Source of the DNA: Campanula takesimana
Taxonomy: Eukaryota > Streptophyta > Magnoliopsida > Asterales > Campanulaceae
Assembly (NCBI GenBank): GCA_026119855.1
Contig: JAOWBW010001454.1
Coordinates: 186,001 to 250,000, forward strand
Length of the DNA stretch: 64,000 nucleotides
Direction of reading: 5' to 3'
A program made the translations under genes and the position numbers. Of the stretch, positions 22,581-36,400 are shown piece after piece. How positions within the stretch are numbered: the first letter of the stretch is position 1; the number at the start of each line of letters is the position of its first letter. The notes under the pieces are model-generated. The model had not been told where the DNA came from. It searched no databases and was given only the letters and a program-made list of their open reading frames with translations.

Positions 22581-24775
22581 CTAGGCCCAATTTCCCATGT
22601 ATCTAATACCCATGGACCTAACATGACCATCATGTTTAGCTTGTGGAAGTCCCTTTGTTAGCGGGTCCGCAACATTGTCATCAGTAGGTACTCTGCATAT
22701 ATTTACGTCTCCCCTATCAACGATCTCTCGAATGATATGAAAACGCCTAAGCATGTGTTTGGATTTTTGATGTGCTCTTGGTTCCTTTGCTTGAGCAATA
22801 GCACCATTATTATTGCAATAAATGTCTATTGGATTAGCAATGCTAGGAACCACTTCAAGTTCAGTTATGAACTTCTTAATCCAAACAGCTTCCTTTGCAG
22901 CATCCGATGCAGCAATATACTCAGCTTCTGTTGTAGAATCAGCGGTTGTACTTTGCTTGGAACTCTTCCAGCTTACAGCTCTACCATTTAACATAAACAC
23001 AAAACCTAATTGCGATCGGCTATCATCTTTGTCGGTTTGGAAGCTTGCATCCGTGTAAGCATTTACAACGAGATCATATTCCATTCCTCCATAGACCAAA
23101 AACGAGTCTTTAGTTCTTCTCAAGTACTTAAGAATCGCTTTTACAGCTATCCAGTGATTTTCGTCAGGGTCGGATTGGTATCTACTTGTCATGCTCAAAG
23201 CATAAAATACATCCGGCCTAGTACAAATCATGGCATACATGATGGACCCAATTGCCGAAGCATATGGAACATCATTCATTTTCTCACGCTCATCGTTTGT
23301 CTTAGGACATTGAGTCTTGCTTAGAGAAACTCCATGTAACACGGGCAAGGTGCCTCTCTTAGAATTTTCCATGCGGAATCTTCTATTGACCTTGTCAATG
23401 TATGTACTTTGGCTTTAACCAAGTAGCCTCCTTGATCTATCTCTATAGATCTTAATGCCAATAATATATGCGGCTTCACCCATATCTTTCATTGCAAAAC
23501 ACTTTCCTAACCAAGTCTTCACAGACTGAAGTGTAGGAATGTCATTTCCAATGAGCAATATGTCATCCACGTATAAAATAAGGAATAGCACTATGCTCCC
23601 ACTAATCTTCTTGTATACACAAGGCTCATCTTCGTTCTTGATGAAACCAAACTCTTTGACCGATTCATCAAAACGGAGATTCCAACTCCTAGAAGCTTGC
23701 TTCAATCCATAGATGGATCTCTGCAACTTGCATACCTTAGAATCTTGTTCAAAACCTTCTGGTTGTGTCATATACACATTCTCTTGGAGTTTTCCATTCA
23801 GGAAAGCGGTTTTGACGTCCATCTGCCATATTTCATAGTCATGATATGCAGCAATGGCAAGCAAAATTCTTATAGACTTGATCATTGCTACGGGTGAAAA
23901 GGTCTCATCATAGTCAATACCATGAACTTGCCTATAACCTTTCGCTACAAGTCTAGCTTTGTAAGTATGCACCTTTCCATCCATGTCAGTCTTCTTCTTG
24001 AAGACCCATTTGCATATTATGGTTTTTACACCTTCGGGTGCATCAATCAAATTCCAAACTTGATTGTCTTGCATGGATTGCAATTCGGATTCCATGGCTC
24101 CAAGCCACTTATCCGAATCAGGAGAAGACATCGCCTCTTGGTAGGTTGACGGTTCATCATTCTCAATGATTTCTACGTCATTACTATCCGTTATGAGAAA
24201 TCCATATCTCTCGGGCTCGGATCGTAACCTACTGGATCTGCGAGTTACTTGTGTATTTTGAACAGGTTCCACAACTCCTTGTGGTTCTTGTTCAACTATT
24301 GGTTCAACGTTATTTTCTGGGTCTCGAATTTCTTCAAGATTTATTTTACTCCCACTGATTTCTTTGGAGAGAAACTCTTTCTCTAGAAAGACACCAGTTC
24401 GGGCAACAAACACTTTGTTGTCCTCACGGTTGTAAAAGTAATATCCTCTAGTTTCCTTAGGATATCCCACGAAAATACATTTATCAGATTTGTGTGCAAG
24501 TTTGTCTGAGACAAGTCTTTTTTGACAAAAGCTTCACAACCCCAAATCTTCATGAAAGACAGACAAGGCTTCTTTCCGCTCCACATCTCATATGGAGTCT
24601 TTTGAACCGATTTAGTTGGAACACGATTTAGTGTGAAAGCAGCGGTTTCTAGGGCGTAACCCCAAAAGGATATTGGAAGATCAACTTGACTCATCATTGA
24701 TCGAACCATGTCTAACAAAGTTCGATTCCTCCTCTCGGACACACCATTCCATTGTGGTGTTCCAGGTGGAGTCAA
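22581..24775 (-). pseudogene. Copia pol fragment: integrase C terminus, RT, RNase H
   Basis: The minus-strand order is integrase C terminus (PPGTPQWNGVSERRNRTLLD, WGCEAFVKK), a linker, reverse transcriptase (WQMDVKTAFLNG, then the YVDDILLIGND active site) and RNase H (YTDASFQ, TTEAEYIAA, SKHMLRR). The sequence type resembles the Tork/TAR part of Ty1/copia, although lineage needs a tree. A frameshift lies at about 24500 between integrase and RT. A single in-frame TAA at 23415-23417 separates RT from RNase H in otherwise continuous sequence. The 5' part is cut at 24837 by a Tekay LTR. The product would have been part of a Gag-Pol polyprotein; this copy cannot make one. Confidence 0.9.
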
Positions 24776-24837
24776 TTGTGAAACTATTCCACAATTCTTT
24801 AGATGATCATCAAAATTCTTGACTTAAGTATTCACCA

Positions 24838-27661
24838 TGTCGCGACCCCGGACCCCGCGGGCCCGAGACCGCGATCTGGACGTCGACTTAAAACCAAAAC
24901 TCTAAAATATAGAAGTTAAAAATTCCATTTTGAACCAAAAAGATTTTAATACAAGGTTTGGAAAATCCAAGTTTAACAACACCATAAAACAACTAGTGTA
25001 AGCTCCACAAGCTCACACCCAAGATACAAAATATTACAATTCTTAATGACGTCAATAATGGTAAAACTATCCCCAAAAGGTTATACATTTAAATAATGTA
25101 AACCGATCCATAACAACCTGCCCCAAAATCTCAATCCTCTCGACGTCCTCCTCGATCCGCGAATCCTAATCCTTTTCCTCCTGGGGGGGGTTAAGGAAAA
25201 ACAAGGATGGAAATAAACGGGGTGAGATAAAATCTCAGTAAGTTACTAATGCAACTACATGACATTCTAATGTGCAATGACCAATAGCAATTAACATAAG
25301 ACAGATAGCAGCGGAATAATAAGTGACATGCTGTCGAACAGTAATATCCAATAATCAATCATATAAATAAACATATAATAACAAATGAGAGGCTCCCTAT
25401 CGCCAACCGTCCCATACCGGTTGGAAATAACGACCAGCTCATCATGCAACACATAAAACTGAAATAAACACTCATAAGTGGATACATAGCCAAGGTTTCA
25501 CCCAACTAAAGAACCAAATAAAGGTCGCTGCGCAGCTTCGATAATCAACAATCAACATCTTCATAGCAGCATGAAAGCTTGAAGAGAAAACCCCGGTACC
25601 GGAACCAATAACCATAAAAGTGTCACAAAGGACAAGGACCATGACACAAAGTCATGCCCGCTAGCTAGATACATTCACAAAGGAACGCTAACTTATCCTT
25701 TCCAAGGCCAATCTGTAAAAGGGGTATAGTAAGGGCAAAACAATGGTCAACATTATAATGGACTTGGCTTTGCCATTATAATCTTTCCCATCGCCCGATG
25801 CAACAAATATGCCAGCTGGGCTTCTAATTAAATGCTAAGTAATAATATTTTAGCATGAATAAACAACTTAAGGTTCCAAAGTAGGGAACCACACCAATTA
25901 ATCACCATAAAGATGCAAACGATTACTCATGAAGAGTTCAACAACAACGAACACAAGAAGTTTCTCATAAAAGAGCACAACAACGATAAACGGAATTTCT
26001 CATAAAGAGCACAACAACGTTGATCATTAGAACAAGGTGATTCCAAGACAAGGCACGTACCAAATACATCCTAAATATGATACCCACAAGTATATCATAA
26101 AGAGCACAACCCAAACGGTCGCTCACCAATGGCACAATGACTATTACCAAAATGATCATAAACATTTACTCAAAAGATATACTAGGACTATGAACTCAAT
26201 CGTCTCATCACACCTGGAATTCCAAATAAGAAATCCGAATGAATACATCTTAAGGTTAATCAAACCATAGGTACCCAATTGCCATTTCACGCTTTATCTC
26301 CGTTCATAACGAACCCATTCTAAACACCCCAAACGAATCCAAAGGTTACACTTATTAGAACATGATCACGGCTCGACTAAACCCTACACTTTGGTGTTCA
26401 ATAACCACCCTCTAGGTACTATAGGACATCGCCTAAAACCTAGACCAAGACTCACTCGAAAATCAATTCGATTGGAACAATCACGAACACATCATAAGAT
26501 GCCCAAACATATACCAAATGATCATCACAAAGATAAGTCAACCAACAATACCTCAATAAGATGTTCCAAATCCCAATTAACACTTAATTAATTTCAAACA
26601 CAAACTTGATCACAAAGGACCCAATTCTATCACTAGAGCGTACTACAATGATCACTAAGGTCGACTAGAAGGACACCCAAGATTTGGATCAAAACGCATT
26701 CCTCAATCACACAAACCAACAAAATGAAAACCTTCAGAGGACTGTGCGGCCGCCCAAAATGGTATGTGCGGTCGCCCAAGAAGACCCTCAAACACGACCA
26801 AAAGCTTTCAGAATGTTGTGCGGTCGCCCATGAAATTTTGGGCGGTCGCCCAATACTCTGAATTTCTGGAAATCGGGAAGAACAAGATGGGTTCTTCCAT
26901 TTTCATACCAAAACACATTCCAACCAAAATCCAACCCTCTAACTAGCATACTAATGTACCAAAACAACTTATAAGTCTAAAAAGACTCATACAACAACAT
27001 TTAACAACCAAAATCAAGAATCAAACCCCAACATTCATAAATCACCATTTTTGAACAAAAACCCAAATAAATTCCAAATAAATTGCAACCTCATCCAAAC
27101 TTCAAATATAACAACAAAAGCATTATATGGACATGATATGAACATTTTAACATCAAAATGGGGGAAAAGTAACTTACTTGATAAATCTCAAAGGTGACGG
27201 AATTCAATTCTTTTTGATTCTACGCGATCCTAACGACTATCTAAACAAGGTTCATGTTTTAAGAAATGAGAGATTATGAGAGGAAGAAGAAGAAAACGAA
27301 GAGAGAAGTGAAAGGGAAAAACTTACCCATTTTCTTTTGAAGAGAGAGAGATGAGCTGGGAGGTGAGGGTGGAGTGTATGAGGGAGAAGGAGTAGGGAGA
27401 AGATGAAAATTGAAGTGTTACACCTAGCCCCCTTCCCCACTAACTAGCACAATTACTTACACTCCCGACTAACAATTAAGACTCAACACTTCCACACTAG
27501 CCCAAATAACTCGAATAAAATGCTAGGCATAATTATTATAACTCATAAAATGCGCACATAAATATTTAAATAAATAATAATTTAAATAAATAAATAAGCA
27601 AATAAATAAATAATAATTATTTATTACAAATAAAATAGAGCCTAGTTTTCGGGTCGTGACA
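24838..27661 (-). repeat. LTR A: 3' LTR of gag-only Tekay element (long variant)
   Basis: On the plus strand it starts TGTCGCGACCCC and ends GGGTCGTGACA, with the reversed polypurine tract TTCACTCCCCCTT at 27662. It is nearly identical along its length to LTR B (30586-33404), implying a recent insertion. A cassette at 26740-26855 has four TGTGCGGYCGCCCA motifs in two pairs. The five bases before it are CACCA; no matching duplication follows LTR B or LTR C. Confidence 0.92.
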
Positions 27662-29374
27662 TTCACTCCCCCTTAAAGAAAATTCGACCCGAATTTTAAC
27701 GAGACTCACCTTAAACAAAAAGTCACGGAAATTTTCTCTCGATCTCATCACGAAGCTCCCACTACAAGGTAACCTTAAATGATGCTTACGATAACACTAC
27801 CTCATGAACCGAATCGTTCCATCATTATCTTTATTACTAATCAAAATTCATATTCAAAATCGAAAAATCCGAATTATTTCCACGCATAATTCTCGAGATA
27901 TCTCAAGCTCGCCTTATTCATAACCTTAACTATACCGCAAAGGTACTTCCATTTGTAAATCGCATACTTAGTATTATTCCCCAGAAATTCCAAACATTAC
28001 CATCTCGAGCTTAATTAGCTTTTAAAATATGAAAAGCTAAAGAAATTTTCCATCCCCATAATATTCACCAAAGGCTATATCTCTAAGGATTCCCATTATA
28101 GTGCTCTCGCTCTAGGTAGCACCTTAAACTAGAGGTGTAATGTAAACCCAAAATTTTAATACAAAATGTTCACTTAAATCTACGCCATAATATCATCGTC
28201 ATAACTCTCCAATCCTTGAAAGTCTAAAATAATTACGAATACTCAGTAGTCCGAAAATGATCTAAATTTTATCTTCACGGTATTTCCTCTAACTCCCTTT
28301 TTAGTTAATAATCTGCGCTCATATACCCAAGGAAATCTACAAATCTCAAATCCTCAATAACTAACCCAAGTTAGTCTTTCACGCATACATTTATTAACCT
28401 AATGATACTTAGGTTCAATAGTACAACCATCCTAATAAACCAATAGCTAGCAACGTTCCAACTGACCCAATACCAAATCATGATATTCCTTAATTATGCC
28501 CAAGTATTGATACTCCACTTCCTTCACATACCCTTGATCCTCTTCGGGAAACGCCACCAAGAAGGGATTTAGAACCATAGAACCACTATCTAACCAAAAT
28601 TTCAAAATGCCCTTAACATAGACTGAGAAATTATTGCTCTCCCAAAATGTACTTAGTCCCTTCTAACTTAACACGCTTACCACCATTAATGATCATAACT
28701 CCTACAACAAACTCATCATCCATAACAAATCGTACACCTCTCCATGCTAATCCATTCCGACACATTCACGGAGATGCACTAAAAGTGACCAAAATTTCCC
28801 CAAGAGATCCTCATTGAATCCTCAACTCCTATAACCCAACCGATGTCATAAGGACATTGATCTAAATATTAGCACTACAACCTTGTATTACAACAACCCA
28901 ATTTAACCCAAGCTTCTCCCCAAACACTAGGTACTATTCGGAAGAAAATGAAAATCTTACGAATGATAAATACACCCAACAAATTGACCGAAATTAAATA
29001 CTCGGATTTCAATTAAGAAAAAAAAAAATTATGTATAACTCTACGCAAAGGAACGGTCTCAAATAATTTTAAGAAATTAAGAATGGAGAATATAACAATC
29101 CCCTACAACAATAGATTAAAGCAATAGTAACATCAAAATCTTGCAATAGAAACATGGCTAATTTAGCAGGTGAGACATAACCATACTTAAGCACATCATA
29201 AGCACATAAGACTTCATCAGATACCCTAAACTCCTCCATAGGAGTAGACACCTACAACACATAAGTCAAAGACTCTGAAGAAATAAATGCAACTAAATGC
29301 ACAGAAACACATAAATGCGATGATCCTAAAATGCACGCGCTCGCTCTCACGACGCAAAATATTACCTCCTAAAA
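27662..29374 (-). mobile_element. Non-pol internal tail of the gag-only Tekay element
   Basis: About 1.7 kb without a useful frame. Next to the gag gene (about 29069-29251) a decayed protease piece is readable (LLQDFDVTIAL, matching [11 protein letters not shown] of the intact element). The next 1.3 kb has no RT or integrase motif but is shared with 1-1223 and 54345-55700. The last 100 bases before the LTR match the end of the intact element's pol (the region encoding DEIERKFP). The element therefore lost most of pol and kept or gained a different filler. Confidence 0.75.
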
Positions 29375-30475
29375 TTATCCGATACTTGGTGAGTGCTGAT
29401 TGATTGCAAATACTCTACCCGAAACCTTGGGCTTCCCCGAAGCATCCCTCTTCTGACCCTGTGGTATTCCAGTTCCTGTCCCCGATGACTGAACTCTAAA
29501 CCTCGGACAATCTTTAACGAAGTGTCCTAACTGACCACACTTCACACATTTTCCCTGCTTCTTCCAACACTTGTCTTCTGAGTGTCCTTTCCTCTGACAG
29601 TAGCTGCAGACTTTCCCATTTCGTGTCCCCTTATTAGAACCTTGATTTCCTACTGTTGGTTGCCCTTGAAGTTGCCTTCTGAATCGAGTTTGCACTCCAG
29701 AATTACCTCTGTTATCCGAATGTTGCTGTTGTGACTTACTCTGCCTTCCTCGCTTACCCGGGTTAACCATCTCAGTCTTCCTTTTGTGTTCCCCAACATC
29801 CTGCTCAACTAAGTAGGCTCGATCCACCGTATCCTGATACGTCTGAATCCGCTGTGCTATAAACTGAGTCCGGATGGATGTCTTCAAACCCCTGATTAAT
29901 CTCATCGCTTTCTGCTCCTCGGTCCGCACAAGGTAGTCACAACACCTGGCTAATTCTGCGAACTTAGTCGAGTACTGTGCTACTGACATCATGCCTTGCT
30001 CCAAGCTGAGGAACTCGATCTCTTTCCGGTTTTGATCCACTAGAGAGATAAAATGATCCTTGAATTTCCTCACGAACCACTCCCAAGGATATGGTACAAG
30101 AGTCGCATCCCAACTGGTCTTCAGTGCCTTCCACCAATGTTCCGCAGCGCCCACGAGCTTATAAGCTGAAAACAGAACCTTATCCTCATCAGTGCAACCA
30201 AAGACATCGTAGATTTTCTCCATCGATTCTATCCATAGCTCGGCTTTCTTCACATCAAGCTCACCGTCGTACTCACTTGGTTTCAACTTTAAGAACTGCT
30301 CCAACCCATATCGCGGAGGTGCTACATGTTCCTCTCTCGGCCCTTGGTCTTGAATTGCTTTCACGGACGCTTCAAACCTGCTCTGAAACACTGCACGGTT
30401 TTCTTCCCGTAGACCATTAAGATTCTGAGTCCCACTAGAAGCTTCACCAATTTTTCTTCTAGCCATTTCAAACAA
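29375..30475 (-). CDS. Intact Gag of a gag-only (TR-GAG-like) Tekay element
   Basis: An uninterrupted 366-residue frame. The retrotransposon Gag core spans about residues 55-225 ([42 protein letters not shown]) and is followed by a basic, glutamine-rich segment. Two zinc knuckles, CSYCQRKGHSEDKC and CVKCGQLGHFVKDC, follow at about residues 285-325. The frame stops as the protease region begins. Gag forms the cytoplasmic particle and packages RNA; with no pol here, polymerase functions would have to come from an autonomous relative such as the element at 33454-37923. The intact frame beside a decayed tail suggests either a young insertion or selection on Gag. Confidence 0.9.
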   Translation of the reverse strand: MFEMARRKIGEASSGTQNLNGLREENRAVFQSRFEASVKAIQDQGPREEHVAPPRYGLEQFLKLKPSEYDGELDVKKAELWIESMEKIYDVFGCTDEDKVLFSAYKLVGAAEHWWKALKTSWDATLVPYPWEWFVRKFKDHFISLVDQNRKEIEFLSLEQGMMSVAQYSTKFAELARCCDYLVRTEEQKAMRLIRGLKTSIRTQFIAQRIQTYQDTVDRAYLVEQDVGEHKRKTEMVNPGKRGRQSKSQQQHSDNRGNSGVQTRFRRQLQGQPTVGNQGSNKGTRNGKVCSYCQRKGHSEDKCWKKQGKCVKCGQLGHFVKDCPRFRVQSSGTGTGIPQGQKRDASGKPKVSGRVFAINQHSPSIG

Positions 30476-30570
30476 ATACCTGCATAAAACATCAACCGTT
30501 ACTCACTCCGAACACCACTACCCTCCTAGGTCATTCTAGTCCACCTATACTTATACTTAGAGCTAACCAT

Positions 30571-30583
30571 AGCTCTGATACCA
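30571..30583 (-). other. Primer-binding site, initiator-Met tRNA type
   Basis: On the minus strand, TGGTATCAGAGCT follows the 5' LTR (LTR B) after two bases. This is the usual complement of the 3' end of plant initiator methionine tRNA and fits Tekay-type elements. Confidence 0.85.
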
Positions 30584-30585
30584 AC

Positions 30586-33404
30586 TGTCACGACCCCGGA
30601 CCCCGCGGGCCTGAGACCGCGATCTGGACGTCGACTTAAAACCAAAACTCTAAAATATAGAAGTTAAAAATTCCATTTTGAACCAAAAGATTTTAATACA
30701 AGGTTTGGAAAATCCAAACACCATAAAACAACTAGTGTAAGCTCCACAAGCTCACACCCAAGATACAAAATATTACAATTCTTAATGACGTCAATAATGG
30801 TAAAACTATCCCCAAAAGGTTATACATTTAAATAATGTAAACCGATCCATAACAACCTGCCCCAAAATCTCAATCCTCTCGACGTCCTCCTCGATCCGCG
30901 AATCCTAATCCTTTTCCTCCTGGGGGGGGGGTTAAGGAAAAACAAGGATGGAAATAAACGGGGTGAGATAAAATCTCAGTAAGTTACTAATGCAACTACA
31001 TGACATTCTAATGTGCAATGACCAATAGCAATTAACATAAGACAGATAGCAGCGGAATAATAAGTGACATGCTGTCGAACAGTAATATCCAATAATCAAT
31101 CATATAAATAAACATATAACAACAAATGAGAGGCTCCCTATCGCCAACCGTCCCATACCGGTTGGAAATAACGACCAGCTCATCATGCAACACATAAAAC
31201 TGAAATAAACACTCATAAGTGGATACATAGCCAAGGTTTCACCCAACTAAAGAACCAAATAAAGGTCGCTACGCAGCTTCGATAATCAACAATCAACATC
31301 TTCATAGCAGCATGAAAGCTTGAAGAGAAAACCCCGGTACCGGAACCAATAACCAAAAGAGTGTCACAAAGGACAAGGACCATGACACAAAGTCATGCCC
31401 GCTAGCTAGATACATTCACAAAGGAACGCTAACTTATCCTTTCCAAGGCCAATCTGGAAAAGGAGTATAGTAAGGGCAAAACAATGGTCAACATTATAAT
31501 GGACTTGGCTTTGCCATTATAATCTTTCCCATCGCCCGATGCAACAAATATGCCAGCTGGGCTTCTAATTAAATGCTAAGTAATAATATTTTAGCATGAA
31601 TAAACAACTTAAGGTTCCAAAGTAGGGAACCACACCAATTAATCACCATAAAGATGCAAACGATTACTCATGAAGAGTTAAACAACAACGAACACAAGAA
31701 GTTTCTCATAAAAGAGCACAACAACGATAAACGGAATTTCTCATAAAGAGCACAACAACATTGATCATTAGAACAAGGTGATTCCAAGACAAGGCACGTA
31801 CCAAATACATCCTAAATATGATACCCACAAGTGTATCATAAAGAGCACAACCCAAACGGTCGCTCACCAATGGCACAATGACTATTACCAAAATGATCAT
31901 AAACATTTACTCAAAAGATATACTAGGACTATGAACTCAATCGTCTCATCACACCTGGAATTCCAAATAAGAAATCCGAATGAATACATCTTAAGGTTAA
32001 TCAAATCGTAGGTACCCAATTGCCATTTCACGCTTTATCTCCGTTCATAACGAACCCATTCTAAACACCCCAAACGAATCCAAAAGGTTACACTTATTAG
32101 AACATGATCACGGCTCGACTAAACCCTACACTTTGGTGTTCAATAACCACCCTCTAGGTACTATAGGACATCGCCTAAAACCTAGACCAAGACTCACTCG
32201 AAAATCAATTCGATTGGAACAATCACGAACACATCATAAGATGCCCAAACATATACCAAATGATCATCACAAAGATAAGTCAAACCAACAATACCTCAAT
32301 AAGATGTTCCAAATCCCAATTAACACTTAATTAATTTCAAACACAAACTTGATCACAAAGGACCCAATTCTATCACTAGAGCGTACTACAATGATCACTA
32401 AGGTCGACTAGAAGGACACCCAAGATTTGGATCAAAACGCATTCCTCAATCACACAAACCAACAAAATGAAAACCTTCAGAGGACTGTGCGACCGCCCAA
32501 AATGGTATGTGCGGTCGCCCAAGAAGACCCTCAAACACGACCAAAAGCTTTCAGAATGTTGTGCGGTCGCCCATGAAATTTTGGGCGGTCGCCCAATACT
32601 CTGAATTTCTGGAAATCGGGAAGAACAAGATGGGTTCTTCCATTTTCATACCAAAACACATTCCAACCAAAATCCAACCCTCTAACTAGCATACTAATGT
32701 ACCAAAACAACTTATAAGTCTAAAAAGACTCATACAACAACATTTAACAACCAAAATCAAGAATCAAACCCCAACATTCATAAATCACCATTTTTGAACA
32801 AAAACCCAAATAAATTACAAATAAATTGCAACCTCATCCAAACTTCAAATATAACAACAAAAGCATTATATGGACATGATATGAACATTTTAACATCAAA
32901 ATGGGGGAAAAGTAACTTACTTGATAAATCTCAAAGGTGACGGAATTCAATTCTTTTTATTCTACGCGATCCTAACGACTATCTAACCAAGGTTCATGTT
33001 TTAAGAAATGAGAGATTATGAGAGGAAGAAGAAGAAAACGAAGAGAGAAGTGAAAGGGAAAAACTTACCCATTTTCTTTTGAAGAGAGAGAGATGAGCTG
33101 GGAGGTGAGGGTGGAGTGTATGAGGGAGAAGGAGTAGGGAGAAGATGAAAATTGAAGTGTTACACCTAGCCCCCTTCCCCCACTAACTAGCACAATTACT
33201 TACACTCCCGACTAACAATTAAGACTCAACACTTCCACACTAGCCCAAATAACTCGAATAAAATGCTAGGCATAATTATTATAACTCATAAAATGCGCAC
33301 ATAAATATTTAAATAAATAATAATTTAAATAAATAAATAAGCAAATAAATAAATAATAATTATTTATTACAAATAAAATAGAGCCTAGTTTTCGGGTCGT
33401 GACA
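30586..33404 (-). repeat. LTR B: shared middle LTR (long variant)
   Basis: It has the same termini and near-identical sequence to LTR A. It serves as the 5' LTR of the gag-only element on its left and sits where the 3' LTR of the gag-pol element on its right should be. Its length (2,819) differs from LTR C (2,148), which lacks about 670 bases of the middle. The cassette is at 32482-32598. Confidence 0.9.
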
Positions 33405-33453
33405 TTCACTCCCCCTTAAAGAAAATTCGACCCGAATTTTAACGAGACTCACC

Positions 33454-36400
33454 TTAAACAAAAAGCCACGGAAATTTCCTCTCGATCTCATCTCGGAGCT
33501 CCCACGTCGACTCCTCGATGTTATGATTCCTCCAAAGGACTCGAACCAACGCGATGCTCTTGTTTCTCAACTCTTGGACCTTAGAATCTAGGACCCGAAC
33601 CGGTCGTTCCTCGTAAGACATATCTGGCTCAATATCCTCCGGTACTCTCGGTAACACGTGAGACGGATCGTGAACATACTTCCGAAGCATAGAAACGTGG
33701 AAAACATTATGCAACCGGTCCAAAGATGGCGGCAACGCAAGACGATACGCTAGAAGTCCAATCTTTCCCAAGATCTCGAACGGACCAATAAACCTCGGAG
33801 CCAACTTGCCTTTCTTCCCAAAACGACGGATACCCACCTTCGGAGACACTTTCAAGAGTACCAAATCACCAACCTGAAAACTAAGGTCTCGCCTTCGGTT
33901 ATCTGCATAGCTCTTATGACGACTCTGGGCTGTCTTCAATCTATCCCGGATAACTTTAACCTTCTCAACTGAATCCCGAAGCAAATCAATACCCAAAACT
34001 TTCGCTTCACCAACCTCATCCCAACAAATAGGCGATCTACACTTTCTTCCATACAAAGCTTCAAACGGAGCCATCTCGATACTAGCCTGATAACTGTTGT
34101 TGTAGGAGAATTCCACTAACGGTAGGTGCGAATCCCAAGAATCGGAAAAGTCTATCGCACAAGCTCGCAACATATCCTCCAAAATCTGAATAGTCCTCTC
34201 TGATTGACCATCGGTCTGAGGATGAAAAGCTGTACTGAATCGCAAATCTGTACCCAAAGCTTCCTGAAATGCCTTCCAGAATCTAGAAGTAAACCTCGGG
34301 TCTCGATCTGACACAATGCTAACCGGAAACCCATGCAATCTGACAATCTCATCGATAAAAAGGGTCGCAAGCTTCTCCATCGAATATCTGATGTCAATAG
34401 GCAAGAAATGGGCGCTCTTGGTCAATCTATCCACTATTACCCAAACACTGTCAAACTTCCTACGGGTACGAGGCAGTCCCGTAACTAAATCCATAGTCAC
34501 ATGCTCCCATTTCCACTCGGGAATCTTTAACGGCTGAAGCAACCCCGCGGGTCTCTGATGCTCGGCTTTGACCTGCTGACACGTTAAACACCTCGAAACA
34601 TACTCGGCTATTTCCCTTTTCATATTAATCCACCAAAATTGTTGCTTCAAGTCTTGATACATCTTCGTACTACCTGGATGAATAGTATATCTCGATTTAT
34701 GACCCTCATCAAGAACTCTCTGCTTAATTCCATCAACATCCGGAACACACAAACGACCACGGAAAGTCAAAACTCCACTCGAACTCAAAGAAAAATCCTC
34801 GAAATTCTTTTCCTTCAATTTACCCATTATCTTCACTAACTCGGGATCCTCTTTCTGAGCTTCCTTTATTCTCTGAACTAGGGTCGGAGATACCCTAATA
34901 TTCGTAAAAATAGCCCCATGTCTCGATTCACGAGGAGACCAATCTCGAACATCCTCAAGCATTTTCCATTCTCGAACCCTCATCGAGGCCACATAAGACT
35001 TTCTACTAATCGCATCGGCTACCACATTCGCCTTTCCCGGGTGATAAGAAATCGTACAATCATAGTCCTTCAACAATTCCATCCATCGGCGCTGTCGGTT
35101 GTTCAACTCTTTCTGGGAGAAAAGGTACTTCAAACTTTTGTGATCCGTAAAAATCTCAAACTTCGCCCCATACAGATAGTGCTTCCACTTGTGCAACGCA
35201 AAAACTATCGCTGCCAACACCATATCATGAGTCGGGTAATTCTGTTCACTCGGGGTCAACTTCCTCGAAGCATACGCAATTACTTTCCCATTCTGCATCA
35301 ACACACAACCCAAACCCTCTTTCGAAGCATCACTATAAATCACTAGGCCATCACTCCCATTAGGCAAGGTCAAGATCGGTGCTGTAGTCAACCTCTTCTT
35401 CAATTCCTCGAAACTCTTGCCACATTTCTCGGTCCACACAAACGGAACATTCTTTCGGGTCAACTGAGTCATCGGAGTAGCAATCCTCGAAAACCCTTCA
35501 ATAAACCTTCGGTAATAACCGGCTAAACCCAGAAAACTACGAATCTCGGTCACTGACTCGGGTCTCTTCCAATCCACTATAGCCTCAATTTTTGACGGAT
35601 CCACAGAAATCCCATCTTTCGAAATAACATGACCCAGAAATGACACCTTCTCGAGCCAAAATTCACACTTACTGAACTTCGCAAATAATTTCTCCCTTGC
35701 AAGAACGGATAAAACTGTCCTCAAGTGCTGCTCGTGCTCCTCTCGGGATTTCGAATAAACAAGAATGTCGTCGATGAAAACCACCACGAACGAATCAAGA
35801 TAGGGATGGAAAATCCGGTTCATCAAATCCATAAATACGGCCGGCGCGTTGGTCAACCCAAACGGCATAACCAAGAACTCATAATGACCATACCGAGTGC
35901 GAAAAGCAGTCTTCGGGATATCCTCCGATCGAACTTTCAACTGATGGTACCCACTCCTCAAATCAAGCTTAGAGAAAACCACGGACCCTTGAAGCTGATC
36001 AAACAAATCATCGATATGCGGTAGAGGATACTTATTCTTCACCGTAACCTGATTCAACTTCCGGTAATCTATGCACAGTCTCAACGAACCATCTTTCTTC
36101 CGCACGAATAGAACCGGTGCTCCCCACGGGGAAACACTAGGGCGGATAAACCCTCGATCAAGCAACTCTTGCAACTGAACCTTTAATTCCTTCAACTCTG
36201 CGGGAGCTAACCTATAAGGCGCTTTCGAAATCGGAGCCGTACCCGGCAAAAGATCTATACAAAACTCAATCTCACGATCGGGAGGCATCTTATACTCGGT
36301 AGAGAAAACATCGGGAAATTCCCGAACTACCCGAACACTATCCAAACTAGGGGATTCTTTCCTAGTATCAAGAACACTAGCCAAATACCCCTCACAACCA

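Noticed and set aside
22737..24149. Plus-strand frames opposite the copia pol
   Set aside because: Shadows of the minus-strand RT, RNase H and integrase coding sequence.
24833..24837. CACCA as a target duplication of the Tekay block
   Set aside because: The bases after LTR C are GCTAT and those after LTR B are internal element sequence, so no matching duplication exists; this led to the recombination explanation.
25965..26270. Short frames conserved between LTR A and LTR B (also 31706-32011)
   Set aside because: Conservation reflects near-identity of the two LTRs as DNA. The frames overlap on both strands and lack coding character.
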